Source: Phoronis australis (Eukaryota > Phoronida > Phoronidae). From it: a stretch of 40,636 nucleotides of DNA. The notes under the pieces are model-generated. The model was given only the letters and a program-made list of their open reading frames with translations. It was not told the DNA's origin and did no database searches. Positions 11,401 through 21,499 of the stretch are shown piece after piece; position 1 is the stretch's first letter, and every line of letters begins with the position of its first letter. The stretch spans positions 79,891 through 120,526 of the forward strand of contig NMRA01000627.1 of the NCBI GenBank assembly GCA_002633005.1, given 5' to 3'. A program made the position numbers and the translations under genes.

Positions 11401-14400
11401 AACATTCCTGTGTACACTGCTGCGGTTGTTTTTCATAGTAGACAGTGTCGAAGGGTCCATTTTAACTTTCATGCACTTTTATAAATTTGTGTGACTGTGA
11501 AAGTTATTGTGCGTGCCCCAATCTCTCGTAGGTATGGTCTTAGCAAAGAGGGTCCTAATTTCCATTTTAATTTGTATACAGTTCATTAACGTTACTTGTG
11601 AAGCCAGTCATTATGTCTGAATACAAAAAATATCAATTCGACATACACTGCAGTGTTTCACTTATATAAAAATGCACCATTGCATTCCCAATAACGCCGC
11701 TACTATAACTCTATAACTATTTTACCTTCAGCCGGGCATATGACCTTTGACAAAATTGGGAACCCGTAACTTTAATTGTAAGGATTTGCTGCTAAATTTT
11801 GGATCATGTAGCTTTAATTCTGATAACCTTTACCTTTGTTGACTTCAGATTCTGACCAAAGACAGCGTGACTGTGTCTGTGGATGCCGTCGTCTACTACC
11901 GCGTGTTCGCTCCCACAATCTCTGTGGCCAACGTGGAGAACGCGCACCATTCAACTCAACTCCTGGCTCAGACTACCCTGCGTAATATCTTGGGCATGAA
12001 GACACTGGCTGAGATCCTTTCTGATAGAGAGTCTATCAGTAACTACATGGCGGTGAGTGATTGCGCTGCAGTGGCACTGTAGCAAATTGGTTTGTATCCG
12101 TTTGACTCGACTATGTTAAATCTTCTGTGTATGTATATCCTTGTTTACTCACAAATGTTATATTTTTCAATTATCTTTATTGTGAGCTCCTTTTTGACTA
12201 ACGACTCTCTAATGATATATCTGAAACCCAAATCCTTATTTCAGTGAACATAAATATTGACCTTAAACTAGGGGCATTGCATGAAAAGTTCCCTATTTAT
12301 TTTCAGCAATTTTAACAATTTAACCTTGACTTAACTCAATGTGTGTATCAAAGACAAAAATTGACTTACTAATGAGAATAAAACAGCATTAGAAAGAGTC
12401 ATCAGTGTCCACAAATGTGGTGAAAAGCTAAATGTAATGTAGCTGAGTGCCTATATGGACTGTTCCATGCAACTTGCCATGGCACCTTCACCTGTTGGAC
12501 CAGTCTAATGTGATTTGAAGCAGGGGTGAGACTGCATCAGACCTTTGACACATGCAAGTTTGGGGGATATACATGTTGGATGGAGTTAAGGGCACGTAGC
12601 ACTGTTCTCTTTGCTCAAGTTAGTTCTTTCAATAGTTGACTAGGGAGTGTCTTCTACCAGTGGTTTGATTTTTACTTTGAATTCTCATTACTGACTGGGT
12701 TGAAAACATTTCTGCTGCCTTATTTTCCCTTATTGCAAGATGGCTCCTTGGTCTTCTTGTGGTGTTAACTTTTAAGGAATGGGGTATCAAAATGGTATTT
12801 TTGAAGAGGAACAGCATTGAATTATTGGTTTCAGCCCCCTGAAACCTAAGTGTCCTGTAGGTATGAATGGAATTCTAATCTTGGGGTTCAAGACAATACA
12901 TTTCACATTCATGTGGACTTTTTCAATGGACGTTGCTCGTTTTGTTTTAGGAAAATCTCGACGACGCAACAGATCCATGGGGAATCAAAGTGGAACGCGT
13001 GGAAGTGTGAGTAATAAGTGCAATGACATTGTGTTTAATAATGCTGTTATTCCTAAGTAATAACCAGTGATTTGTGTTGGTGGTGATGATATTGGTGTTA
13101 GTATTGATGAGATTGGTGTTAGTAGTGATGAGATTAGTGTTAGTATTGATGAGATTGGTGTTAGTAGTGATGATATTGGTGTTATTAGTGATGATATTGG
13201 TGTTATTAGTGATGATATTGGTGTTATTAGTGATGATATTGGTGTTATTAGTGATGATATTGGTGTTATTAGTGATGATATTGGTGTTAGTATTGATGAG
13301 ATTGGTGTTATTAGTGGTGTTAGACCACACAACACCAATAATCTGTCTTTTTAGAAATTACTTAATGACTGATCGAATATTTGAATTATTTACCAAAGAA
13401 TTTGTATTTAAGGTAATTGTCCACTTCTCGGGGAAGTATTTTAAAGTTCAATAGTTGCATTTTGTTTGAAATTGTATCTGTATTTTTCATTGGTGCTCTT
13501 AATAGTTCATTTAAAACATTTAAAAGCCAAATATGCGTGCTGTTAGGGACAACTTCAATTTATTGCAATTGTTTGGCCAATCTTCACCAGCCATTTTCAG
13601 GCTTTTGATTTTTAATGCTTTTAGCGTTTTTGAACATTTACTTTCTGTAGTGCTTGGGTACATTGGCATGAAACTTTGCACACTTATTTTATGGTACTTG
13701 GCCGAGGGACATGTGTCTCACGTAATGTTCCTTGAGCAACGGAGGTATTAACTGAGGAAAATGAAGTCTTGTGTTGATGTTTTGGAGAGGTTCTTTATGA
13801 GTGATGTCTTTGTTGTTGCAGGGTTAACGGAAATGTGAGGCATGCTTTCTTACATAGACTAGTTTTAAAGTGAAATCACCCAAAGTTTAAGCTACCTTAA
13901 AAATTAATGTTCAAAGGAGAAATGACAATTTTCACAAAAATGGAGGTTACATGGTTATAAACAATTGTTTGAAGGTTTTTGGAATGATTTTTTTCACTCG
14001 TGGAGGATTTGCATATATGTACTTTTAAATTTGAAAGAGCTTCACGGAGGTCACAGAGGTTGACATTATGTGGGACCCTAGAAAAATTGCAAATTTGGCT
14101 AACTTCAGAACACTGTATCTCAGAAACAGCTAATATGTAGCTTTCAGATACCATGCTTTGTGTACTGTGCTCTAAATTCTGTTAGGAATTGATTTTTGTT
14201 GCCTTTTGTTTTTTGGTAATGGTTTTTCATGAACATTTTTGTGGAAAAGTCTTATGCTCGACGACTATATGATTTTGTTATTTACGGAATTTTGTGACTT
14301 GAAAATAATGCTCTGTCTCTGTCGACCTTCTATTTTTATTTCATGTGTGTGTTACAGAAAAGATGTCCGTCTGCCCATGCAACTGCAGAGAGCTATGGCC

Positions 14401-14640
14401 GCCGAGGCTGAAGCCTCTCGTGAAGCGCGTGCCAAGGTCATTGCTGCAGAGGGTGAACAGAAGGCATCACGTGCCCTGAAAGAGGCGGCAGACGTCATTA
14501 ATGAGTCACCATCTGCCCTCCAACTGAGATACCTGCAGACGCTGAATTCGATCTCCGCGGAGAAGAACTCCACCATTATTTTCCCGTTACCCATTGAAAT
14601 GATGAATGGATTCATCCAAAAGTCATCTAGTTCGATGTAA
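2318..14640 (+). CDS. STOM: Stomatin (SPFH-domain integral membrane protein), six exons, N-terminus missing
   Basis: Stomatins are monotopic hairpin proteins of the inner plasma-membrane leaflet that oligomerise, bind cholesterol and modulate ion channels and transporters. Six exons join in consistent phase (2318-2424, 6131-6203, 7600-7682, 11849-12052, 12951-13006, 14358-14640; 806 coding nt including the stop), giving about 267 residues. Visible in order are the hydrophobic hairpin with a Cys (GFCGYVL, like the palmitoylated Cys of vertebrate stomatin) and the conserved Pro (LTFPFAL), [16 protein letters not shown], the SPFH core, [12 protein letters not shown], the helical [20 protein letters not shown], and the C-terminal oligomerisation segment with [20 protein letters not shown]. 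All introns are GT/AG. The stop TAA is at 14638-14640. Only an N-terminal exon is not found. Members of the wider family (stomatin-like 3, podocin, MEC-2) are alternatives, but the short C-terminus favours stomatin or stomatin-like 3. Confidence 0.95.
2510..2890. repeat. Degenerate about 30-60-bp tandem repeat (GGTATTGAAATGG... motif)
   Basis: Between about 2685 and 2880, imperfect blocks of TATTGAAATGGGTAAGG / TATTGAAAAGGAYAGGG followed by TTTTCATT recur six or so times. An isolated further GGTATTGAAATGG lies at 3125. It is an intronic minisatellite with high divergence. Confidence 0.6.
3537..3951. mobile_element. Nonautonomous TIR element (MITE-like), about 415 bp
   Basis: The two ends are inverted copies. 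The left end reads CCACACACAG then CCTACCCTAGAACAACTT; the complement of the right end reads CCACACATAG then ACTTACCCTAGAACAAGTT. The arms span about 38 bp with several mismatches. Internal variants of AACAAGTTACCCTGGAACAAG also occur at about 3787-3815. The interior has no coding potential. I could not define a clean target-site duplication, so superfamily is unassigned. Confidence 0.6.
3952..4700. other. Intronic sequence without recognisable features
   Basis: AT-rich intron sequence of the stomatin gene. I see only short open frames without homology signals. Confidence 0.5.
4745..5400 (-). pseudogene. Retrotransposon RNase H-domain relic, antisense in stomatin intron
   Basis: On the minus strand the open frame reads STPMAFESL, then [12 protein letters not shown] and [20 protein letters not shown]. 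This is the RNase H order: an acidic helix region, the Asp of LxTDSxxVL, and the terminal HxGxxxNExADxLA motif (here E for D). The frame continues upstream of the first Met at 5242 to an in-frame TAG near 5390. The hydrophobic start of the RNase H fold (DGS motif) and the reverse transcriptase are not seen, so this is a 5'-truncated, decayed non-LTR (LINE, I/Nimb-like) fragment rather than a host gene. Confidence 0.6.
5401..6130. other. Intronic sequence without recognisable features
   Basis: AT-rich remainder of the intron. It ends in a polypyrimidine-poor acceptor TTATTGACAG at 6121-6130. Confidence 0.5.
6131..6203 (+). CDS. STOM: Stomatin exon: start of SPFH domain
   Basis: The acceptor TTGACAG ends at 6130 and the donor GTGAGA starts at 6204. 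It reads [20 protein letters not shown] in phase 0 and ends in GGG CCA G (phase 1). [13 protein letters not shown] is the hallmark entry to the stomatin SPFH domain. Confidence 0.95.
7290..7362. repeat. Small hairpin element, copy 1 (GAGAACCAGTTT family)
   Basis: Inverted arms at about 7290-7314 and 7336-7362 (TTGAGAACCAGTTT paired with AAACTGGTTCTCAA, flanks imperfect) surround a 21-nt loop. A 20-bp block, 7301-7320, is identical to 26029-26048, where a better-preserved copy exists. It is a short snap-back repeat dispersed at two loci here. Confidence 0.7.
7600..7682 (+). CDS. STOM: Stomatin exon: SPFH domain
   Basis: The acceptor ATTATAG ends at 7599 and the donor GTAAGT starts at 7683. 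The split Gly codon is completed and the exon reads [20 protein letters not shown] then FDVPPQE, the conserved core of stomatin. Confidence 0.95.
7683..10340. other. Long intron segment without recognisable features
   Basis: AT-rich intron. Open frames at 8056-8268, 8990-9178 and 9761-9976 show no family signature and look like chance frames. Confidence 0.5.
10341..10576 (+). mobile_element. tRNA-derived SINE, copy 1
   Basis: The element starts GGAGGCAGTGTGGCCTGG and holds a tRNA-like head with an A-box-like region (about 10351-10367) and a perfect B box GGTTCGAGTCC at 10395-10405. A shared body follows (AACCCTTGAGTCAGGTTTCT, CGGTTTTAAC, GTTCCAGGTGAT, AATGGGCCCA). It ends in a self-complementary stretch around GTCTGGTATAAC...CAGACC and a short T run. 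A second copy at 36467-36704 shares the whole layout on the same strand, which defines the family and its approximate ends. Confidence 0.85.
10803..10931 (+). repeat. G-rich low-complexity tract
   Basis: A run of nine or more Gs at 10804 is followed by many GGTGG/GGGG groups (GATGGGGTGGTGGG, GCTGGTGGTGGGGG). Spaced G runs on the sense strand of the stomatin transcript could form G-quadruplexes. Confidence 0.6.
10932..11848. other. Intronic sequence without recognisable features
   Basis: No open frame or repeat of note. It ends in the acceptor TGACTTCAG. Confidence 0.5.
11849..12052 (+). CDS. STOM: Stomatin exon: SPFH domain, 68 codons
   Basis: The acceptor GACTTCAG ends at 11848 and the donor GTGAGT starts at 12053. 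It reads [19 protein letters not shown], then [20 protein letters not shown] and the [11 protein letters not shown] segment. This is the most conserved part of the family and is intact. Confidence 0.97.
12053..12950. other. Stomatin intron, no further features
   Basis: Ends in a good acceptor CGTTTTGTTTTAG at 12938-12950. No coding signal was found. Confidence 0.5.
12951..13006 (+). CDS. STOM: Stomatin exon: DPWGIKV segment
   Basis: A 56-nt exon between the acceptor TTTTAG and the donor GTGAGT at 13007. It reads [18 protein letters not shown] plus two bases of a Val codon (phase 2). The [12 protein letters not shown] motif is diagnostic for stomatins. Confidence 0.96.
13071..13322. repeat. 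21-bp minisatellite next to stomatin exon
   Basis: About twelve tandem units of GGTGTTATTAGTGATGATATT and variants (GGTGTTAGTATTGATGAGATT) begin about 65 bp after the exon donor. The period is a multiple of three, so several frames stay open and give repetitive pseudo-proteins. These should not be called genes. The middle five units (about 13171-13285) are nearly identical, a sign of recent expansion. Confidence 0.93.
13323..14357. other. Stomatin last intron, no further features
   Basis: Short chance frames only. It ends in the acceptor TGTGTGTTACAG at 14346-14357. Confidence 0.5.
14358..14640 (+). CDS. STOM: Stomatin terminal coding exon
   Basis: The exon completes the split Val codon and reads [20 protein letters not shown], then the charged helix and [19 protein letters not shown]. 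It closes with a short Ser-rich tail (QKSSSSM) and TAA. The helical stretch and the LQLRYLQTL block are the oligomerisation region of the family. Codon use is clearly richer in G/C than the surrounding introns. Confidence 0.97.
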
Positions 14641-16368
14641 TCGAAGTCATGGTTTGGGAACAAGCTTGTGGCCGGACCCTTAAATACTTGTCACGCTGCA
14701 GGCATTGTATCCATATCACGTGTCTGTTGTATTTAAAGGTCTAGCACACAGTGTTTTTGGGTCGGTTCTCTGAATTGCTTCTCTGCCTCAGAAGTGCCTG
14801 GTAAAAAATTGAAATCATTGTCAAAAATTACACAATATTGATAATGTCAAAACTTTTTTAAGGGGCAAGGGTTACAGTAGTTTATGTACTCTGTTAGTTT
14901 GTAATCCTAAATGAGAGATAACAAGGTGTAGCAGTGTTTGCCAGAGACTGTTTTTGTGTCATTTATACTAAGCTAAAAGAAGTAGCATATCCTGTTGACA
15001 AATGCATTAATTTGGCAGCTATTGTGATAAGTTACAAAAGATAAAACTAAACTTGGGAATGAACATCATTCATTTTATTTACAGGTTATCTTGTTTCGTG
15101 TGTTTTTCATTGATAACATTACCACTATTCTCGCCTCAGTTCTCCAATGTACGTTCTGTGTCATATTGTGCTAACATGGAGCCAAATGATTTCTGGAGGG
15201 TTTTCATGGACCCAAAAAATGGAAATATTTCCCAAAAATTTTAGAAGGTAGTTCCACTGGACCCCAATGCTTGAAAGTGTTGGACAAACACTGTTGTAAA
15301 TTGTGAACTCTGGTCCCATTGTGAGTATAGTTTCAACTGTGTATCTTTCTGTAGTAATGGCTTTAATTTGCAATGTTTTAACGAGCCTTTAGGGACATTT
15401 CTGAACTGTTCATTATTTTAACTGAAGTTCACTGTAACCAAATCAACTTGCACACAGTATATCTGGGTTGGAACTTGGCTAATGGAACATTATAATCAAG
15501 AGAATATTGTAAATTTGAGTGGGCCATTTTATTTATACAGACTCGTGGTGCCATCTTTTGGCCTGTTTTATTGTACTTCAGTTTGTGCAGAGTACTTGGC
15601 ACAGAGAAGGAAGATCTATCAGATGGCTCTCCTGTTGAATTTAAGAACATTTTATTTTGTAATTCACCAATAAGATTGAGAAGAATGAGGAGATAATTTC
15701 TTCTAGATGACAAGTGATTTTTAAACAGTGAAAAGTCTGATACATCTATTGTTCACATATAATCAAGATTTTTATGTTTTAGATGTGGAATAGTGAAATT
15801 GTGAATGGTTTGAATTTTCTGATCATCACATGATGGATATTCATTTAAATATTGCAAACTTATTTTTCTTCTTACTATGTTGGAAGGAGTTTATTTTGAA
15901 ACTTCTCTCCACAAGATCTTTACAACTAAATCATAATGTGAACTTCTGATAGAAATATCTGCAAAGTTATTTCAAGATAGAGATTTGCTATAGTTTCAGG
16001 ATTCAATATTTTTTGATCAGAACATCTTTGAACCTGATTAGTCCAGTGTTCAAGTCATATGTGTTCATTTGAGCATCACTAGTCACTGAATCAAAAGCTG
16101 TCACTATCAGGTTGTCAAAAGATTTGAAAATTATTAGACAAAAGATATTGTAATATCTTGAAAAGAGTTGCTATCAGGTCGTCAAAACATTTCAGGATTG
16201 GACTAAAGATATTAAGATTAATATTTTCATTTTATATAGTCTGTATTTATGAGTGTACAAAGTTGGTCTCTATCTGGTATGAATGACTGTCTGTCTACCT
16301 GTTTCTGTAGAATTTTTCACTCTTGTATACATGTATTTGTCTGAATAAAGTGTCAATAAATTAATAAA
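14641..16368 (+). other. STOM: Probable stomatin 3' UTR
   Basis: About 1.7 kb of noncoding, AT-rich sequence follows the stop and reaches the first strong poly(A) signal cluster. No other gene is seen in it. Confidence 0.6.
16344..16368 (+). terminator. Clustered poly(A) signals of stomatin
   Basis: Three AATAAA hexamers lie within 25 bp (16344-16349, 16355-16360, 16363-16368). This is the first such cluster downstream of the stop. Confidence 0.65.
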
Positions 16369-17481
16369 ATCTGGTTAAGCGTTTATATTGGTTCAACATT
16401 TAACAGGAAACATTTTCATTTCCTTCTATGTTGATTTGACTGAGACGGCTCAGGAGTTGGGCTAGGATGTGTGCCGCTGCTCGTTAAATTCAGTGGAGAA
16501 ATCTCCACAGAAAATAATGTATAAGGCCCACTGCAGACGGAGAGCTCCGCGCTGAGCTGTCTGCCTTAAATGAAGAGTACTTAAGTTAGCTGAGCTCACT
16601 CAAAGCGAGCCACAAGACGAAAAGTTTCACTTTGTCAGCGACAATAAAGTGGTACGTTTCGACGACTCTCTTGTCAACAAATAGTAGATTATATGTATTA
16701 TAAAAATATCAAACAAACATCGAGAAAATAACCGCTCCTTGCGCAAGTTTTCCCCCTGTACCACCAGTGGCGGATCTACGTTTTCAGTAGGAGGGGGTTT
16801 AAGATTCCCATAAAGGTCGAATGCGTGGCGCCGAGCGGGGGGGGGATAAACTCCCTCCCGTGTAAGACAACTTTTTGCTTTTGTAACCAAACAGTGAAAT
16901 TTCCATGCACCCTGGTACGTTTCTGGCACTTAACATGTCCCTGGAGTTTTTCTTAGGATAATTAAAAACCCTTCTCGATTTCGCCACATAGACTTGACTC
17001 ATAAGTTTCGTGAAACCATATTTGTGCACATCTGGGTATGAGTCACACCACCAGCAAAAAAATTTGTTGGAACATCTGCTTACACGCACCTTTTTCGCAT
17101 ACGAAAAAGTGCGGTGTGTATACAGGGGTTTAGACAACTACCAAATATCCAAGAGCATAAGGAGCACCGATGGGGCATAAAAACTTGAATATCGAATGAT
17201 CGCAACAGCCTCAAGCTGTTTAAGAACGAAGACCTGTACTGTTAGTCCGGAAATAAACACGTGTTTTGTCTCGTTACGAGAAAAACTGGCGAACGATGGT
17301 GCTTTCAGCTCATAGTCTATTATTAAAAGCGACAATAAACAATTAAATATCACTTTATTAAGCTGAATCACGTTGACAACAATTGAAAAACGTCAAATGT
17401 ATCAGGAAACAAATCATCTGAAAACAGTTTCACGAAACCAAAACACTCTGTAGGCCTATACTGTGGTGAAAAGATATACAT

Positions 17482-17770
17482 GTACAGGACCAGTTCGCAG
17501 AGGGACCAGATGTACACTGAGAGTACACAAAAAGTGACTCTGGCCTGGTCCGTCAAGAGACCAAAAGTACACTTGTGCTTATGATCCCTATAAAAATAGT
17601 CGATCTGTCGCAGGACCAAATAGTATTGGCTGAGATAAATAGTTTTACAAGGCACACATTGGTAAAAACATCACAAGACTAGTTCGCCGAGTGACCAGAA
17701 GTACATGTACACTGAAACCCGATACCTACACAAATCAAACAGGCCTGGTCCGTCGCGAGACCTAAAGCGT
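17482..17770. repeat. Two diverged direct repeats inside the hAT element
   Basis: AGTTCGCAGAGGGACCAGA...CTGGTCCGTCAAGAGACC (about 17490-17566) recurs as AGTTCGCCGAGTGACCAGA...CTGGTCCGTCGCGAGACC (about 17682-17763), roughly 190 bp apart. Confidence 0.6.
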
Positions 17771-17809
17771 ACTTTACAAAAAAATTTGAATTGAAAACTT
17801 CTCTCAAGA

Positions 17810-18470
17810 CACTTTTTAATCCCCAGTGGTTGCTCATACGTGTAGTTCACACATCTGGTGGTCAACTGCTGCGAGAGGTTTTCTAGGAAGGGTTTTCGCA
17901 CCGTTCTGTAGTACTCACTGGAAGAAACAATTATTGAGTACATATTTAACTACGCACTACGTGAAATAAGATTTTGGATATGAAGCAGATAGACTCAAGT
18001 GGAAATACAAACCAGAATCAGTTTTTGTGCGCTCGTAAACCCTCTACTGTACTGGGTAAATTTGGCATGTCCAAAAATAATTTCTACTTCGTTTTCATTG
18101 TACACAAGCATAAAAACCGACATTATTACAAACTGTGTATAATTATAACTTATTACCTGGGTGTTTCACGTTTGTCCTATCTTTCTGTTGTCTAGGCTGC
18201 CGAGGAATCTGTACATCGGATCCAATGGTTTGCTGCTCTTGGAACCATTCTACTCAGACATCTTCGACATTTGTTCCCAACGCTTGCACTTCGTCAACTG
18301 CTGTGCCAATGAGCTTGTACGCATCTAAATTGTCAGCATCTCGTTTCGCAGCTCAGTTGGCACTAAGCCCCCTGAGATAACCAAGTCCATTCAAAAGACT
18401 TACAGCATGCGCAACTAAATACGACCCGTTCATCATGGACTACTTCAAACCTTGACGATGTATCCCAGGA
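17810..18470 (-). pseudogene. hAT transposase C-terminal fragment, broken
   Basis: Reading on the minus strand from about 18450 there is GYLRGLSAN, a stop, KRDADNLDAYKLIGTAVDEV, a further stop, and then PRQPRQQKDRTNV. About 200 bp later comes EYYRTVRKPFLENLSQQL. This succession (L..LSxxLQ+RDxDIxxA, PRxxxRQ+xRxN, then EYYRxxxxxPFLDxLxxQL) is characteristic of hAT-family transposases just before the dimerisation domain. The gap between the NVKHP segment and EYYR begins GTAATAAG and ends TTCTTCCAG, so it may be an intron, but the phases do not fit. At least two stop codons make it nonfunctional. Confidence 0.7.
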
Positions 18471-18989
18471 TCCATATGCATCTCTTGCAATTTTCGAAAT
18501 AAACGTCCCAATGTCTGAACGCTTGAAACCCGAAGTACTAACATCAAATAAATGCCCATGGGCATGGGCGTTTCTTCGGGTGGGCCTTTCTGCGGAAATT
18601 CCCAGTATAGAAAACGGCAGTGGTGCTTATTGCAGGTAGAAAGACGGTAGGTGTTGAGGTCGGCACTAGGGCTCATTAGGAGGCCTGTTGAACATCGCAC
18701 GAGTCCCGCAAGACTTTGTTGTGAAAATACAGCCTCCCCGCAATTTCTGGTAATGTACACTGTTCGCGAATGCGGTCACCTTGTCAATGTGAGTGTACCC
18801 TTGCTCATTCCTTGTATAGACATAACTTGTTAGAGTGCATCTTCAAAAAGACTCGCGACCAGACCACGGCGCAGGCCACAATAGCAATTCTTCGGAAAAC
18901 TATTTTTTTTTCAAGTATTACATGTACATGTACACTGTATGATATTGCGCAAGACAACGTTACTATACATCAGTCAAATTCGAGTTACA

Positions 18990-19445
18990 ACAACGTGTAA
19001 TAGGATGACAAGGCATGACAGATAAGGTAAAAAATGTTGCAAGTCAATTCGCCTGAATATCAGGGTTGCGGCACCACAGTATTTCTCCTAATCAAATCAA
19101 AACATATCTTAGAGTAAAGAAACCAGTTACATAAATAAATCAGCTATAGAGCTGCTCTTTCAGCGGTGGATCCATCTAAAATGCTTGGCTACTTCAGAAG
19201 TGTCGACGGAAACGCGCGCACAATTGATCTCCGGGGTTTTGCCGACGAGCCACGAAGACTCGAAATGCGTTGATTTTCATAACAACAATTCAAAATGCAA
19301 AAAAAATATTTTCAGAGTGAACCCCTCCCTCATTTTTTTCCAAGTTGGTTTACTTGTGGTTTACATACGCTGGCGGTGCCGTTTTTGTTTTTTTTTCTAA
19401 TTTTTGAGTCCTGGCCCGAGGGGGGTTTAAATCCCCTGAACCCCC
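18990..19445. repeat. Direct repeat 1: right-end region of the hAT element
   Basis: About 450 bp here match 20662-21137 at roughly 95% identity by eye, from GTGTAATAG-ATGACA through CCCTGAACCCCCC. In this copy the repeat continues into the terminal CGTAGATCCGCCACT. Confidence 0.85.
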
Positions 19446-19469
19446 CTCGTAGATCCGCCACTTACCACA

Positions 19470-20660
19470 CAAGCATAACGATCCCGAAAGACATAACACG
19501 GTGGCTTCTTTATAAGTGGACATTTCAAATGCCAAGGGTCTGTTGAAAACACCCAATTTTCCAGTACCCGAACCTTACTGGCTTCGCGACACCTGCTCTG
19601 ACTAGTTCTCAACAGGGCTTGATAAAAAGTATATTACTCAAAAGAAAGGGCAAATCGATGCTTCTGGATACGGAGTAGAGAAACATAACTTATAACGCGA
19701 CATACAGTCGCGACGGAATACGGACTTCTGGCACGTGATCGTAACCTACTCGAGTAGCCTATGCAGGCCCCCGTAGCCAGCATTACGCGGACGGTGGTTC
19801 TAATTTCTTTAACGATGGACCTTTTGACCATATTCTGCAAACGCCCGCCTTTTTTCTCAGCGCCCTTAGGCAGCTAAACCCGGCAGCAGGAAAATCAGTA
19901 TACACGGCGATGACTTTGGGGGAGTCAATTTCCCTGAGATAGGATGAAAATGGCCTGATCCAAGAAATGAGGATGCCATGACAGTTACTCGCAAAAACAG
20001 GAACCAAGTTCGGATGTATGGTGGTCCACAAAGTTCTCTTTCTGGATTACTGAGCGTTACCCTCTGCTAAACTTTCGAGCACTGCGTGCTTTCAAAAATA
20101 AGTGATTATACTCTATCACATAGGGGCCTACTCGGACGGAAACATATAGTCAGCTGTGAGAGAAGGATTTGAAGAAATTTTTGTCAGGTTTCTTAAGTTG
20201 CCCATAGCGATTCGCGAAAATCGACGATTCGTTCAGGCATCCTATGGCGATCGAACGATGCTCCGTGTTTTCTGGTTGATATTGCAAATGAGAATCCGAA
20301 GCAACCGACGGCGGTGCCAATAGATTATTGCGCTAGTGAACGTGGTGCAAAAATGTACACTAACAAAGCAAAGAAAAAGCTAAAACGTCGGTCTGACAAA
20401 GAACCAAAACAAAAGCGCAGATCCCTCGATATTTGTTCGTGCGCATAATCGTAATTGTCGCAGAGGGGATAGGTTTTAACCTTTGAAAACTTCTCTCACC
20501 TGAGATAGACACAAATGGAGGTCTTGTTAAAACTGAAAAAAAACTATTCAGTTAAAAATCCTTGAATCGATGTAGACAGAAGAACATGAAGGCTTTCTGC
20601 CCAAAAAACCTCTGGTATCCCGGTCTACATTGTATACCGAGCCGATAAACCAGCAACACG
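19470..20660. other. Unassigned intergenic sequence
   Basis: Several short minus-strand frames (19634-19840, 19783-20031) show no recognisable domain. Nothing supports a gene. Confidence 0.4.
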
Positions 20661-20661
20661 N

Positions 20662-21137
20662 AGTGTAATAGCATGACAGGGTATGACAGATGAGGTAAAA
20701 ACGTTGCACGTCAGTTCGCCTGAATATCAGGGTTGCGGCACCACAGTATTTTCCCCTAATCAAATCAAAACATATCTTAGAGTAAAGAAACCAGTTACCT
20801 AAAGAAATCAGCTATAGAGCTGCTCTTTCAGCGGTGGATCCATCTAAAATGCTTGGCTACTTCAGAAGTGTCAACGGAAGCGCGCGCACAATTGATCTCC
20901 GGGGTTTTGCCAACGAGCCACGAAGACTCGAAATGCGTTGATTTTCATAACAACAATTCACAATGCAAAAAAAATATTTTCAGAGTGAACCCCCCTCATT
21001 TTTTTCCAAGTTGGTTTACTTGGGGTTTACACACGCTGTCGGTGCCGTTTTTGTTTTGCTGGAGACGTTTTTGATTTTTTTTTCTAATTTTTTAGTCCTG
21101 GCCCGAGGGGGGGGTTAAACCCCCTGAACCCCCCCAG
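20662..21137. mobile_element. Second copy of the hAT right end, truncated
   Basis: Near-identical to 18997-19446 with small indels (for example an extra GCTGGAGACGTTTTTG segment around 21058). It stops at GAACCCCCC and lacks the terminal inverted repeat. The next bases form a small palindrome (GCCAGCGTGCTGGC). A truncated or terminally deleted sister insertion is the simplest reading. Confidence 0.75.
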
Positions 21138-21435
21138 CCAGCGTGCTGGCTGACCACCTAGCGGCACGCAAGGAACCATCGAGACATCACACGTTCGCTC
21201 TCGCGTTTAACGTGTGAGCGAAAACTATAGAGAGAAATACCTCGTCTACATAAAAAGCTTGTTGTACAAAGAGATAAATTCAGACTTCGATACGGGAATT
21301 CAGTGTTAAGTACCCTGTTGATACGTCTGTTTTGAATTTCAATGCATTTTTTCACTACCCACACAGCAGGATACGAGAAGGTTCAAACTCAACAAGTTCG
21401 CTCCAATGCGGGATATTCGCTGTTTAATAAATTGA

Positions 21436-21443
21436 TATATAAA
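21436..21443 (+). promoter_or_regulatory. TATA box of peptide gene A
   Basis: TATATAAA lies 62 bp upstream of a GTAAGT donor. The same arrangement (TATATAAG, 59 bp from GTAAGT) is kept at 33100 in the duplicated locus, including the downstream ACTGAC and GTTGCGACAA-type sequence. Initiation would be expected near 21465. Confidence 0.65.
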
Positions 21444-21464
21444 TGATCAACAACAGTTAGTTCC

Positions 21465-21498
21465 TATAGACTGACAACAAGTTAACTGCGACAAGTTG
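21465..21498 (+). other. Peptide gene A, noncoding exon 1 (inferred)
   Basis: The short 5' UTR exon ends CGACAAGTTG before GTAAGTAT (donor at 21499). The start is inferred from the TATA distance and is uncertain by several bases. No ATG lies between the inferred start and the donor. Conservation of TATA, spacing and donor in copy B supports the exon. Confidence 0.55.
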
Positions 21499-21499
21499 G

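Larger units (their letters stand above)
16765..19462 (-). mobile_element. hAT-type DNA transposon, about 2.7 kb, decayed
   Basis: The left end AGTGGCGGATCTACG (16766-16780) and the right end CGTAGATCCGCCACT (19448-19462) are perfect 15-bp inverted copies. TACCAC lies immediately outside both ends (16759-16764 and 19463-19468). The termini resemble CAGTGGCGGATC-type hAT ends. The minus strand carries hAT transposase remnants in the middle. The flanking repeat visible is 6 bp, whereas hAT insertions usually duplicate 8 bp, so the outer bases may have mutated. Confidence 0.8.

Noticed and set aside
12947-13454. Repetitive open frames on both strands (up to 127 residues)
   Set aside because: They are translations of the 21-bp minisatellite, whose period is divisible by three.
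14352-14663. 103-residue minus-strand frame
   Set aside because: Shadow of the stomatin terminal exon.
16627-17137. Two minus-strand frames of about 100 residues at the hAT left end
   Set aside because: They cross the transposon terminus or match no part of a hAT transposase I can recognise; probably chance or decayed sequence.
18440-18760. 106-residue minus-strand frame in the hAT element
   Set aside because: Not recognisable as transposase in this frame; the hAT-like residues further down lie in other frames.
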